Assembly: GCA_003550325.1 (NCBI GenBank)
Contig: QKWP01000126.1
Location: 102,553-166,552 of the forward strand
Reading direction: 5' to 3'
Length of the DNA stretch: 64,000 bases
Source of the DNA: Gigaspora rosea
Lineage: Eukaryota; Glomeromycota; Glomeromycetes; Diversisporales; Gigasporaceae
The translations under genes and the position numbers were made by a program. This document shows, piece after piece, positions 11,979 to 22,973 of the stretch. Numbering within the stretch: position 1 is the first letter of the stretch; each line of letters begins with the position of its first letter. Below the pieces are notes generated by a model. That model saw nothing but the letters and a program-made list of their open reading frames with translations, did not search any database and was not told where the DNA came from.

Positions 11979-12342
11979 GATATATACTAGAGACAATTTT
12001 TTTGCTATATATTCAGTAGCCTGCTATAAACAAATCTTTGCAGTATATTATTAGCATATTGGCAGCATGTTGGTAAGATATTAAAAGATAGATCGATATT
12101 AGTAACATAATAGCAAAATATTAGAATATTCTGATATCTTACTGTTAGCACTCTTGGTTTAAAAGTAAGATATTAAGATATTCTAAAATTTTGTTGTTAT
12201 GTTATCAGTATCAACCTACCTTCTAATATTTTACTAACTTGCTACTAATATGCTGCAAATTTATTGCAGATATTTAGCAAATCTATAGTAAACTATATAC
12301 TGGGTATATAACAGGGGACTTGTCTTCTAGTATATATATCTA
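11979..12342. mobile_element. Foldback element
   Basis: ATATATACTAGAGACAA at the left end is matched in inverse by TTGTCTTCTAGTATATAT. Further inverted pairs lie inward (ATATTCTGATATCTTAC with GTAAGATATTAAGATATTC in the centre). The interior is near-palindromic and has no ORF. Confidence 0.6.
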
Positions 12343-12543
12343 ATATTCATTAATTCAACCTTTAGCACTTATATAAAAATATTAAAAACTATATTTAATT
12401 TGTTAATTATATGGGCTAGATGCTGCAAAAAGGAACCAAATTGACAAAACAAAGATCTTCAGAAAATCAATTTTTATGTTATAAATATTATAATAAATCA
12501 TAAAAAAATACTAACTTTCAGAGCAATATAGCAAAATTTAATT

Positions 12544-13570
12544 TGTTTTTTTTTGTGTTAAAGTTCCCGCTTTGGGTGAGAGTTTATTTAATCAAGCCTG
12601 TGGATCAAGGGCGCCTCTTTGGGCGCACCCCAATTGAGTTACATTGAATGAGAGTACAACTAGCCACACGTACAACTTTTGGTTGTCTAATTTAAGTAGT
12701 CCGCCCGAAGGTTCTACACTAGTTGCCATACCTACAACCCAACTAGAGGATTGCCTATTTAAACCCTCTGGTCCAACGCTCGCATGTCAATCCTACTTGT
12801 GATCACTGGTACAGCCCTCCGATACATTAGTCAGTCGAAGACAGTCCCAGATGCTACCTACATCCCCTTAGGACTAATTTATCCTCGCGGGTAAACTTGG
12901 TATAGCAGTCCCTGTCTCACACAGGTATTACCTACACTTCGGTAACTTACGCACTCACCGAGGCAAGCAACTTGCAGTTAGGGGTACCTAACCGCTACCA
13001 TTACCTACTTTTGCCCTTGTAAAGTTCACACCGACCCTGGTACCCACCATTACTTTCCTACCGGTCCATCACCGGGTGCCCCAAACTTCCAAACCAGTTG
13101 GCCTGGAAGGGTTGATCTACCCAGCATTAGGTGCTACTATGGTTTTTCTTCCCCTGGTACCTAATTCCAGAACATAGGTCCTTTTCCTCCGGTACGGCTC
13201 CGGTGGCCAGGTTGGTGGACCCTCTCCTCCGAAGGTCATATCGTCTAGTTCTCCAGCTCCAGTTTCCGATATTCCGGTTCTGGTAGCACCGTCAAAGATC
13301 GTTGCTACCTCCTTACTTGGGACTTTCCAAATGGGTTTCCATTTCCCTGGTTCCTTGGATTTGTCTGTATCACTGGACACAACTTCGCCCGAAAGCTCCC
13401 ATTCTAGATGGTGACCAAGGACTACAGGTAATATACCCAACCGATCAACAGGAAACGGTTACCATAACACAGGCCTATTTTTTCAAAGCGTCGCCAGTAG
13501 GATTTGAACCCTAGACCTGCCACTTGGGGGTGACAACTTACCAACTTCCCTAAGTTGCCACACCCTTATT
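12544..13570 (-). mobile_element. tRNA-headed ~1.03-kb retroposon, copy 1
   Basis: The insertion is flanked by a 13-bp direct repeat GCAAAATTTAATT (12531-12543 and 13571-13583). Read on the minus strand it starts with a tRNA-like head: an A-box-like TGGCAACTTAGGGAAGTTGG segment and an exact B-box GGTTCAAATCC (13500-13510). It ends in an A-rich tail, seen as interrupted T runs at 12546-12554. This layout is that of a SINE moved by LINE machinery, but the body is unusually long. It is closely similar end to end to the copy at 36159-37187 and more distantly to 26718-27666. A minus-strand frame of 107 residues (13117-13440) lies in the body, and its C-terminal 69 residues are conserved in copy 2. 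Whether it is translated is unknown. Confidence 0.85.
13117..13440 (-). CDS. Conserved frame inside retroposon copy 1 (unconfirmed)
   Basis: This 107-residue frame includes TGISETGAGELDDMTFGGEG and ends RKTIVAPNAG. The matching frame in copy 2 (36382-36606) keeps 63 of the last 69 residues. Conservation could simply reflect recent common descent of the two copies, since the flanking non-frame DNA is also very similar. No domain is recognised. Confidence 0.25.
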   Translation of the reverse strand: MGILPVVLGHHLEWELSGEVVSSDTDKSKEPGKWKPIWKVPSKEVATIFDGATRTGISETGAGELDDMTFGGEGPPTWPPEPYRRKRTYVLELGTRGRKTIVAPNAG

Positions 13571-13728
13571 GCAAAATTTAATTAATACAACTACTTTTGT
13601 GTCTTAAGTAAAAAATGATTCTAATTATATTTATGTAAAAAAATATCTTTTAAAAAAATGTCAATTTGGTTTCTTTTTGCAGCACCTAGCCTATATATTC
13701 TATTGATACTTTTTTATATATTTTAGAT

Positions 13729-14091
13729 CAGGTTTACTAAAATGCACCTATGGTGTTGAATACCATGTTACAAACTATTAGAATAGCCAATCAAAATTTA
13801 AAATCAGGTATAACATAAAATTTTGTTTTTTTTTGTTTATTTTTTAAAAAAACATTCTTAACTTAAAATTTTGCTTATGAAACCGCCTTTAGGGCTCTAA
13901 TAAAAAAAATTTCTTGCTAAATTTTGGTATAATCTACGCACCTGCCCTATCCCAGGTCTCACCCTAACCCTAAGGTAATAAAAATTTATTTTTTGTATTA
14001 TAAAAGTTTATTTTTTTGTTTTTGTTACATAAATTTGCAAATCTAATTTACCTATGGTATTCAACACCAAAGGTGCATTTTATAATTACCG
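13729..14091. mobile_element. 363-bp MULE-type MITE, copy 1
   Basis: It is flanked by a perfect 9-bp duplication ATTTTAGAT (13720-13728 and 14092-14100), the length typical of Mutator-like elements. The termini carry TACTAAAATGCACCTATGGT and its inverse, with an internal AGCCAATCAAAATTTAAAAT block. The interior contains CTAACCCTAA. It is the same length as the next copy. Confidence 0.8.
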
Positions 14092-14164
14092 ATTTTAGAT
14101 AATTTAATTATTAATTGTTAGAAATTATTTATTATATATTTTAGATAATAATTATTAATGGATT

Positions 14165-15535
14165 GGATTTACCCTTTTGTACTAAATTTAGTACATTTTA
14201 AAAGAGTTTTACTAAAACGCACCTATGGTGTTTTACACTATATTACACAAAACTATTAGAATAGCCAATCAAAATTTAAAATCAGGTGTAACAAAAAAAT
14301 TTATTTTTTTGTTTATTTTTTTAAAAAACATTCATACCTCAAAATTTTGCTTATGAAACCACCTTTGAGGATCTAATAAAAAAAATTTCTTGCTAAATTT
14401 TGTATATACTAATTCCCTGATAAAATCCCAGCCCTTAACCTAACCCTAAAGTAATTAAAAGATATTTTTTTTTGTAAAAATTTATTTTTTTGTTTTTGTT
14501 ACACATATTTGCAAATCTAATTTACCTATGGTGGTAAAACACCATAAATGCGTTTTATAATAATTGTTTTAAAAAATGCATTAAAAATTTAAAAAAATTA
14601 ATAGTTTGATTTTTTTATATACAAAAATTTAATAAGTGTTCAAAAATAGTTTAGCAGTATTTTTTTTAAATTAATAATAAAATTTTTATAAAAAAAATTT
14701 TTTTATATATATTGTATTTTTTGTGAATTCCAATGTACTAGATTTCGTATATTTGTAAAATCAATTATAATTATAATTTATTAATATATTTGGCAAATTA
14801 AAAGTTTTAATAAATAAAAAATCATATAAGCTTGTTATAAAAAAATATTATTATTAGTTAAATTATAATAATTATTACTTCTATTATAAGCTTTTTTTAA
14901 AAATTTTTACAAATTATTACTTTACATAGTAAGCTATATGGGTTTAACTAGAGTTTAAAAAATTTTTTGCTAATTAAATTTTCTAAATTCTTAATTAAAG
15001 TTACAAATATTTATTATCTAATTTCAATTACAATATTTCTTTTAATACTAAATTAGTATATCTTAAGTTATATTACTTTAAATTTTAAAAAAATCACATC
15101 CAATTTTTATATATATTAGTAATATAGTATTTACTAGCAAAAATTTCAAATTTAGATTACTTTTTATTTATTAATCTAATCTTAAATAAAATTTTATAAT
15201 TATAACTAACAAACTTATATTTATAATTTTATTAATAGTTTAAATAAATTTATTTAGTAAAAATTTTTTTTATAATCAAAAATATTTTGTAAAATTACTA
15301 GTAAATGTGCTAAAAACTAGGTTAAACTAGCAAATACGAATTTAAAAAAATATATATAAAATTTAAAAAGCTATGTAAAACTACGAGTTTTTTAAAACAA
15401 GTAGCCTATAAGTTAAAATATTATTAAAAAATGTTTAATTAAGTAGTTAATTTTAAAAATTAATAGATAATTAAGTTTAATTATGTATCTAAATCTAGTA
15501 CAATTTACTACTGCAGATCTAGTACAGGTAAATCC
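14165..15535. mobile_element. Larger inverted-repeat element around MITE copy 2
   Basis: The left end GGATTTACCCTTTTGTACTA is matched in inverse by AGTACAGGTAAATCC at the right end, and the flanks share ATTAAT-rich sequence. The interior is extremely AT-rich and has no ORF. The MITE at 14204-14566 sits inside. Superfamily not determined. Confidence 0.5.
14204..14566. mobile_element. 363-bp MULE-type MITE, copy 2
   Basis: The flanks share TTTTAAAA (14196-14203 and 14567-14574), with the ninth base different. The termini TACTAAAACGCACCTATGG and the inverse ACCATAAATGCGTTTTATA, and the internal AGCCAATCAAAATTTAAAAT block, match the element at 13729-14091. Confidence 0.75.
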
Positions 15536-15809
15536 TATCTATTAATTATTAAAAATTATTTATTAATTTAATAATTCTTTTTTTATAAAACAATTAGAAA
15601 TTAAAAATTTATATAGCTAGTTTAATATAAAGGGAAAATAAATTTGTTGCACCGTGACATGTTGCACTCCTGCTTCGACCAATCAAATCGCACGATTTTA
15701 TAGACAAAAAAGTTTATTTTTTAAACATTTAAAATTTTACTTAATAAAGTGTAAAATATATATATAATACAGTCATCCCTCTCTATAATCACCAAGTCTG
15801 TCGCACCCT

Positions 15810-17488
15810 TAGTGAATTGATCCGTCTAAAAAATCTTCACCCAGGTCACCCAATAGGTGAACAATGAGCCACCCGAGTGGAAACGGGTCAGTCCAAAAAA
15901 AGGCACCACCCGAGTCACCCGACAGGTGATCTGACGGGTGACCCATCGTGTCATCTGGGTCAATTAAAAAAAATTTCAGGTGGTTAATATGACTAGTGAT
16001 TTGACTCGGGTGAGTGCAACCTATAGTTAGAGGTAGAATTAATTTTACAAATTAATATGGTTATGGCATTGCCATATTTTTTGCCATAATTGCTGTGAGC
16101 CGTAAAGCTGTAATACTGTAATGCCGTAATGCAGAAATGCTATCTGCTATAATACAGTTTATTAAAATTCTGTTTGTCGACTTCATTGATTTTGTACATG
16201 TAATGACTAAGAATAAAGGGGTTTTTAGATCTAGGTTTTATTTTGACTTAAACATCATGATTTATTTATTTTTTTTGGACAATTAGACCAGTCTATAAGT
16301 CATTGTTTGAGATTGTCTTTAGCGAGCTAATAGATCGGAAATGACATAATTGTTAACAGCACTTATGGCTAATATATACATACATATTTACGTGTTTAAA
16401 ATTTATTATAAGGAGAGTAACAAAAATCAGGTGATTTTTTAGGGGAGGGGGGGGTAAAAAAAGTTAAAATTATATATAAGAACCTGACTATTTATATATT
16501 AAGGAAGAGGGAGGGGGTAGGCCTCTGATAAAAAATAATCAGGTGATTAATGACACTGCCCTAACTATTGTATTCTGCTGCAGAATACACTTTAAATTAC
16601 TCTTATGCTACCAATTAATTAATGTAAATGAAATGATTATATGGCAAATAACTTTTATGTTACCGATTAATTAATATAAATGAAATGATTATTGCCAAAT
16701 AATAACATATTCATCAGTTTCCGGTTTGGACTGAATTTACTTAATTATAACGTATCGCATTATTACAATATTGTGTTATTGCGGCATTACGGCATTACAG
16801 AATTGTGGCATTTCGGCATTGCAGCATTACGACGTTACGGCATTACGGCATTATGGAAATTTTTAGAATCTTAATTCTGCATACTATCCGACACCAGTAG
16901 ACAATATAAATTTGCATTAATTTGTGTCGGGTCTCTACCCGTGGGTGACCCGTGGTTGACCCACGGGTCACCTGTGGGTCAACCCACAGGTCACCCGCGG
17001 GTTGACCCACCTGTTCTCACCTGGGCTATTACAACTTGACCCGGGCCACCCACCCACCCGCGGGCAGTGTTGTACACGGAGATTGTCCCGCCAATTTTAC
17101 AGGGACGCGGACAGTCCGGGACGGGATGTCCAGGACATGTCCGCAATAATGTCCCAACACGATATTGTTCGCGGACAATGTCCCACTAATTTTTAACTTT
17201 GTCCCTACTATGTCTGAGACATGTCCGCTAGGTAAAACCAATCAAATTGCGGAAATATACAGACCCTTGGTTTGCGTTTTGTAAAAAATGATAATAATTT
17301 ACAATGGATACAACGAATTTTATTGGTTGGTGATTACATGTTAATTCGCCGAATGTCTGGGACAAAAAAAATTCTGGGCGAACATGTCCCGGACGTCCCG
17401 TCCCGGACTGTCCGCTGTCCGCATCCGTGTCCCATGACAACACTGCCCACAGGTGACTCAGGTGACACCCACCCGGGTCAAAACACTA
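15810..17488. mobile_element. hAT element nested in the pogo-like element
   Basis: A perfect 8-bp duplication CGCACCCT flanks it (15802-15809 and 17489-17496). The left terminus is TAGTGAATTGATCCG and the right terminus, inverted, is TAGTGTTTTGACCCGGGTGG. Both subterminal zones are made of repeated GGTGACCCGNGGGT-like words (for example 15840-15980 and 16925-17060), as hAT elements often have. The right end matches that of 60733-62176. The central part carries a CGGCATTACGGCATTACG-like short-repeat patch around 16780-16860. No transposase. Confidence 0.85.
17065..17445. mobile_element. hAT-type MITE nested in the hAT element
   Basis: Termini CAGTGTTGTACAC and, inverted, CAGTGTTGTCATGGGACACG. 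The 8-bp flanks CCCGCGGG (17057-17064) and CCCACAGG (17446-17453) agree at six positions, the two differences being G versus A. The subterminal zones repeat GGACATGTCC and GGGACGG words. It belongs to the same type as 27234-27489. Confidence 0.7.
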
Positions 17489-17546
17489 CGCACCCTATTC
17501 TGGTGATTGTAAAGAGGTGTGACTATAAATAAAATACCTCATTATA

Positions 17547-18145
17547 GCATCTATAGGGAAATGTGGCATGCTTCCATCTAAAACTTTTTTCTTACTAAGT
17601 TAATGATACATGCCCACTAATTGAAAGTTGTAGAGCTCGTCGAGACGCATCTAACGTTGGGTAGATGATTCAAATCGGCCCAGTGGATGGCGAGATATCG
17701 TTGAAAACGATTGGCCGACTACATAAAATCTCTTTGTTTACATAAGAGATTTTATATAGTAAGCCAATCTTTTTTCGACGATATCTCGCCATCCACTGGG
17801 CCGATTTGAATGATCTAACCACCGTTAGATGCGTCTCGACGAGCTCTACAACTTTAATTAGTGGGCATGTATCGTTAACTTAGTAAGAAAAAAGTTTTAG
17901 ATGAAAGCACGCCACATTTCGCCTATAGTGATTTTCATATGTAATCACTGTCACGGATTTCTATATAGTCAGCCAATCGTTTTTCGACAATAACCGCCAT
18001 CCACTAGGCCGATTTGGATGATCTAACCAACGTTAGATGCGTCTCGACGAGCTCTACAACTTTCAATTAGTGGACATGTATCGTTAACTTAGTAAGAAAA
18101 AAATTTTAGATAGAAACACTCCACATTTCGCCTATAGGATCACTC
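17547..18145. repeat. Large foldback with a third, directly repeated arm
   Basis: Arms of about 180 bp (17547-17725 and 17752-17932) are near-perfect inverse copies. Each holds AAAGTTGTAGAGCTCGTCGA or its inverse, ACGCATCTAACG and CGGCCCAGTGGATGGCGA. A third arm in the orientation of the second lies at about 17960-18145. The core is shared with the foldback at 28487-29015. As single-stranded DNA or RNA this would form a long hairpin. Confidence 0.8.
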
Positions 18146-18429
18146 TCCAGTTGACAGGCAGATTATCAATTAATAGATAATTTTAAATATACGTGAATAT
18201 GAAAATTGGCCAACAGATTATATAATCATATTTAGTTAAAAATTGGTGTTTTTTATTAATAAAATTGTTAAAAAATCAAATTTTCATGTTGATAGTGATT
18301 ATAAGTGATTTGTTACTATAATGAGGTTTTTTTACTATGTTTGAGTCCATCACACAAAATCGGGTGCTTAAATAGAGGTGTGACTATATGGGGTGTGACT
18401 ATAGGGAGGTCTGACTGTAGCATGTTATA

Positions 18430-18760
18430 TAATGTAAATATTATTCTGAACAACTTTTTCTAAGTCATAGAGATAGGTTGTCTTAGTAAAAAATCATTTA
18501 TAAGAAAAATCAAAAATTTTCAAAGTTAGCACATATAATACTTTTTTTACTAAAACAATCTACTGTTTTAACTTAGAAAAAGTTGTTTAGCAAAAAATTT
18601 TACATGTAATACTTAAACATAAATAAAATTTTATATGTGCTAACAATCGAAATTTTTGATTTTTCTTATAAAACATTATTTTTTTACTAAGACAATCTAT
18701 CTATATGCTTAGAAAAAGTTGTTTAGAATAAAATTTTACATTATATGTTTTGATATTGCT
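18430..18760. repeat. Foldback element inside the MULE
   Basis: TGAACAACTTTTTCTAAG near 18450 pairs with CTTAGAAAAAGTTGTTTAG near 18710, and a further copy of ACTTAGAAAAAGTTGTTTAG lies at about 18560. TATATAATGTAAAT at the left end pairs with TTTACATTATATG at the right. No ORF. Confidence 0.6.
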
Positions 18761-18903
18761 TATTTATTTTTACATTTTACTAGTAAAATTTTTAATTTTT
18801 AAAACTTAAAATTTTTTGTCTACAAAATCATGCAATTTAATTGGTCAGAACCAGGGGGTGCAACATATCGCAGGTGCGACAAATTTCTATTCCCTAATAT
18901 AAA

Positions 18904-19492
18904 TATCTTTTTATTAAAGATTTTTCAATAATGAAATTTTAATTAATAGTATAATATAAATATTAAATTAGTATATATTAATAATTAAATAGCGATAATA
19001 AATATTTTATTACTGTTTTCAAATTAGCCCCATGAATTTTGCATGTTGTTATTGTTAAAACAATAGTAATATGCAGAATTCATAAGTTTTATCTGTAGTA
19101 AGATGCAGAATTTATAATTTACAAATTTAGATTAGTGCATATTATTATAGAAATTTGCAAAAAAGTTGTGATCCTGTAACGTCATAATGTATAATAGCAG
19201 AAAATTTTAAGATTTTAATTCTTTATTGATTATAATATTTAATAAATAATATTTATATTTTATTAAAAATCTTTAAAATTCTCTAAGAATCAAAAATTTA
19301 CTAGAATTGACTAATTTCTTGTAATTTTAACAAAATTTGTAGAGGTCATACCTTTTTATAAACTGCTATAATTATCATAATTTTAATTGATATCACAGGT
19401 CAAATAAAGACAAATCAGACTCTAACTGGCATCATGTAATCTTAATATAAACTTGATTTGAAACAGAAATTTGGCAAAAATAAAAAACCTTT
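18904..19492. other. Very AT-rich sequence, nothing supported
   Basis: No ORF, no delimitable repeat and no RNA gene seen. Confidence 0.35.
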
Positions 19493-19655
19493 AAAATACA
19501 AATCAGGTTTATATAGGCATTTAACATGTATTGGGATGCTGATAGCTTAATTAGTAAATTAATAAAGCTATTAGACAAAGCTTTATCAATTTATCTATAG
19601 AGCTATCGGTATCCTATATGTATTAAATGCCTATATAAACCCAAATTGTATTCTA
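19493..19655. repeat. Near-palindrome (small foldback)
   Basis: GGTTTATATAGGCATTTAAC (left) is matched in inverse by TTAAATGCCTATATAAACC (right). Similarity continues inward through ATGTATTGGGATGCTGATAGC and its inverse, and outward for about ten further bases. Confidence 0.75.
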
Positions 19656-19984
19656 TTTCTACATAGTTTTATACAGGATTCATAAGATTCACTTAAAAAT
19701 AGCAATAATAAAATCTTAATTAATTTTTATACACTATAATTTTCCCAACATTCTTTATCTCTTTTAAAATTTTATATACCTTTATTCATAATTATAAACT
19801 AACTTGTTTTATATTTCAAATAATTTTTCCAAGCCATAACACAGATTTTATATATTTAAATAATTAATTTGTTATTATTGAAGTACAAAAAATCCAAATT
19901 TCAATTAATAATAATAATGCAGGTCAAATAAGTATAAAGTAAATATTATAGAAATATTAGATTTTAATTTTTGTTAATTTTTGT

Positions 19985-20118
19985 TGTCTATCGTAATAAC
20001 AACAGAGGTATAACAGGTTCTAATAGGCTATTAGATATATATCAGTTCTAATAGCTTACTAATAGCTCTATTAGCACCTGATATATCTCTGACATATCTC
20101 TGACATTGTTACGAAAGA
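19985..20118. repeat. Small foldback near 20 kb
   Basis: CGTAATAACAACAGAGGTAT at left is matched imperfectly in inverse by TATCTCTGACATTGTTACG at right, with CTAATAG words on both sides of the centre. About 130 bp, non-coding. Confidence 0.45.
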
Positions 20119-21345
20119 CACCAAATATCAACAAAAATTGATTTTTATGATATTTTTCTAATCTACTTTTGATTTGTATAAATAATATATAAATAATACT
20201 ATTAGTATAAATATACATTATTAATATTTTTAAGTATATTTATTTTTCAATATGCATTGTCTTTAAGAGATTAAAATTTCTAGATTTTTATATTGTACAA
20301 TACTAAAAATTATAAATAAGAATAAGTGATACCAAAAAACAAATCCAATTTATAGTTTTATATATCATCATTATTAATTATATATATATATATTTGATAT
20401 AAAAATTTTTATAAAATCATTTTAGAATCAAATATTTTTATTAAGAAAATACCTATTTTTTAAAAAAAAATTCTAAAATAACTTGTTTTTATTATTGAAA
20501 TTGTTAATGATAATAACTCTTATTCCAACATGGATATTGATTTTGTTTTAGAAGTTGATAATATTAACAAAAATAAAATACAACAAGAAATTGCAAATAC
20601 TATAATGAATCATACACAAACCTATTCTAGTACACAATCATTATACATACTTGAAGAAAATAAAAAGTATCATAAATTTATTTTGCCACATATCATAAAT
20701 GAATAAAGCAAGAAGTATTAACTAAACAAAAATTTTATAAAACCCAATGTATCATATAATAATGAATATAAAAGAGTTTGAATTAAGAAATATGTTTGCT
20801 CACATAGTGGTACAAAGCAAGTACACAATGATCACATACAAGGAGAAAACTCACAAAAAATACGTCAAGCTCAAAAAGAATTAAAAAAAGTTGGATGCTT
20901 ATATAAAATATAAATTCATTATATGGCATCTATTTTTTCTGATGATATTGTAATAGTTCATTATCAGTATAACCACAATGGACATATACCTAAAAGTCAT
21001 GCAGATAAATGTTCAATATTTAAGAAAATCTGAGGAAACTATTGCAGAAATTAAAAAATTTGCTCAACAAGGTCTATTATATTCAGCAATTTGACAATTA
21101 ATGAAGGCACCAAAAGAGACAATAGAAAGGTATATCATATTAAACTATATTTCTAAAATAGACAATAAAGGTTTAAAACTTTTATATTTGAGTATTACTT
21201 TATTAAAATTTACTATATCAATACAGAATAAACTTTTAAAAAATTAATACTACATAGAATGCTTTGTATTAATAGCTTTATATACAGATCGAATTTTAAA
21301 ATTTCTACAACATTTCTTATAGATCAACAAAATATCAAACATTAA

Positions 21346-21530
21346 TATGTCTAATAGCTAACTAATTTTTGGCACATATTTTTACCTATTACAGTATTAG
21401 AAAGATATCAGCATAACAGATATCTTATACTTTTTGATAGAAAGTATCAGATATCTGATATGCCTATTCAAACTAATATCCTTCTAATAGGTGAAAATAC
21501 ATGCCAAAAATCAGTTAGCGGTTAAACATA
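21346..21530. mobile_element. MITE inside the MULE pseudogene region
   Basis: Inverted termini TATGTCTAATAGCTAACTAA (left) and the inverse TCAGTTAGCGGTTAAACATA (right) flank inner pairs TTTTGGCAC / TGCCAAAAA and TTACCTATTA / TAATAGGTGA. About 185 bp, non-coding. Confidence 0.65.
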
Positions 21531-22855
21531 TCAACATCTGATTTTCTAATAATATTATAGAAATTTTAAAATTCAATTTGTGATATTTAATAAAAGTTTG
21601 CTATGTTACTGATTATAAAAAGGTTTTCAAAATTGTTTATATATATCTGATATATATAATAGACTCTTTTAATACATTACACCCATTTAATTAAATAATA
21701 TCAAAGAAATTATACTATATACAAATATATATATATACTTACTTATCTACTGCTATATAAGGGTTACCGACAATTAATTTATAGACAACTCAGTTACAGG
21801 AAATTAACTTATAGACAAGGTTATTTTACAGATAATTAATTTACAAATAAGCTTATTTTCTAAGAGTTTATTTCACTAATAGTAATTTTTTTTTTTTTGT
21901 AAACTGCACTAATCTAAATACTAATTATAAACAACTCTAACAACAATAGCTAAAATTACTTTGTAAAATGAGCTATTTGTGAAATAATTACTTTTAAATA
22001 ATTATATTTGTAAATTAATGGTCTGTAAGTTATTGTCTATAAAATAATAATTGCTATAAATATTTGCTATTAAATTATTAAAATATGCTCTTTTAATTGG
22101 GTTATAGACATTAATTTAAACTAATTGAATTTCTAAAATTTTATAAAGACTTCAACTATTAGTACTACTCCAACTAACAAATTAAATATTTTCTACACTT
22201 ATTTAACAAATTTATAGGTACTTTATCTCAAAAGACCTTGTTCCAAATAGAGATAATTTGCTTACATATAAAGATATTTATAATATTATATACAAGGAAA
22301 TTTATTCAAAGTATTGTTATCATGATAATGATAAAATAAATGTGCTGCATTGGGCTAAAATTTTACAAAAAAATAGAGAAAATTTTCAAATGCATAATGA
22401 AAACCAGAAGTTTTACTCGGATTTCACACACCCTAGCAATATAAAATTTATCAAAAATATCAAGGTATTAAAACAATTAAGGTTTAAAATTTTTTTATTT
22501 AGAATATACAAATTATCTTTAATTTTTGCATAATGATATTACAAATCAGACTTTTTTTAATAGACATTTTAGTCATAAATAATATTAGAAATTTTCTTTT
22601 GCTTGAATAATAAATATTAAGTTCAATGAGATTTAATAATGATATTTATTCATATTTTAATAAACTTCTATACTAATAAGTTTTACCAACAATTAATTAC
22701 TAATGTGCTCATTTTAGACAGTTTACACTTATTTTGCAAATAAAATAATTTTTTTAGTGCAATTTAAAAGAACTTGATGAAATAAGCTGTCTACAAAAGA
22801 ATCTTGTTTGTGAATTAATGTCAGTAAAATAATCTTGATAATAGTTTAATGTAAG

Positions 22856-22973
22856 GAACCAATATGAGATTAGTTTCAACATAAGGTCAATTAATATTTT
22901 TATAATTACTAATTATTAGCAGACTTTAAAAATATTAATTGATCTTAAGTTGTAACCAACCTGATATTGGTCT
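22856..22973. repeat. Near-palindrome in the MULE pseudogene region
   Basis: GAACCAATATGAGATTAG at left pairs with AACCTGATATTGGTCTC at right, and AAGGTCAATTAATATTTTTA pairs with AAAAATATTAATTGATCTTA. The loop is about 25 bases. Confidence 0.65.

Larger units (their letters stand above)
12414..13691. mobile_element. MITE interrupted by a retroposon
   Basis: The terminal repeats GGCTAGATGCTGCAAAAAGG (left) and its inverse CTTTTTGCAGCACCTAGCC (right) define a unit of about 250 bp if the retroposon at 12544-13570 and one target copy are removed. It is paralogous to 11467-11702. Confidence 0.75.
15770..18417. mobile_element. Pogo-like element nested in the MULE
   Basis: It is bounded by TA on both sides (15768-15769 and 18418-18419). 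The left terminus is CAGTCATCCCTCTCTATAAT and the right terminus, inverted, is CAGTCAGACCTCCCTATAGT. The interior continues ATCACCAAGTCTG, is broken by the hAT element at 15810, and resumes TATTCTGGTGATTG. No transposase is visible, so it is non-autonomous. Confidence 0.75.
15632..18894. mobile_element. Composite MULE-type element with nested insertions
   Basis: A perfect 9-bp duplication TAATATAAA flanks it (15623-15631 and 18895-18903). The termini are GGGAAAATAAATTTGTTGCA at left and, inverted, GGGAATAGAAATTTGTCGCA at right, with similarity continuing for about 100 bp through a GACCAATCAAAT block and TTTTATAGACAAAAAA. It carries no transposase of its own. Most of its 3.26 kb is occupied by younger insertions listed separately. 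Confidence 0.8.

Noticed and set aside
22258..22533. Stand-alone 91-residue gene
   Set aside because: Its conserved part (RDNLLTYKDIYNIIYKEIYS) fits an internal exon of a MULE transposase, and broken blocks of the same protein lie on both sides.
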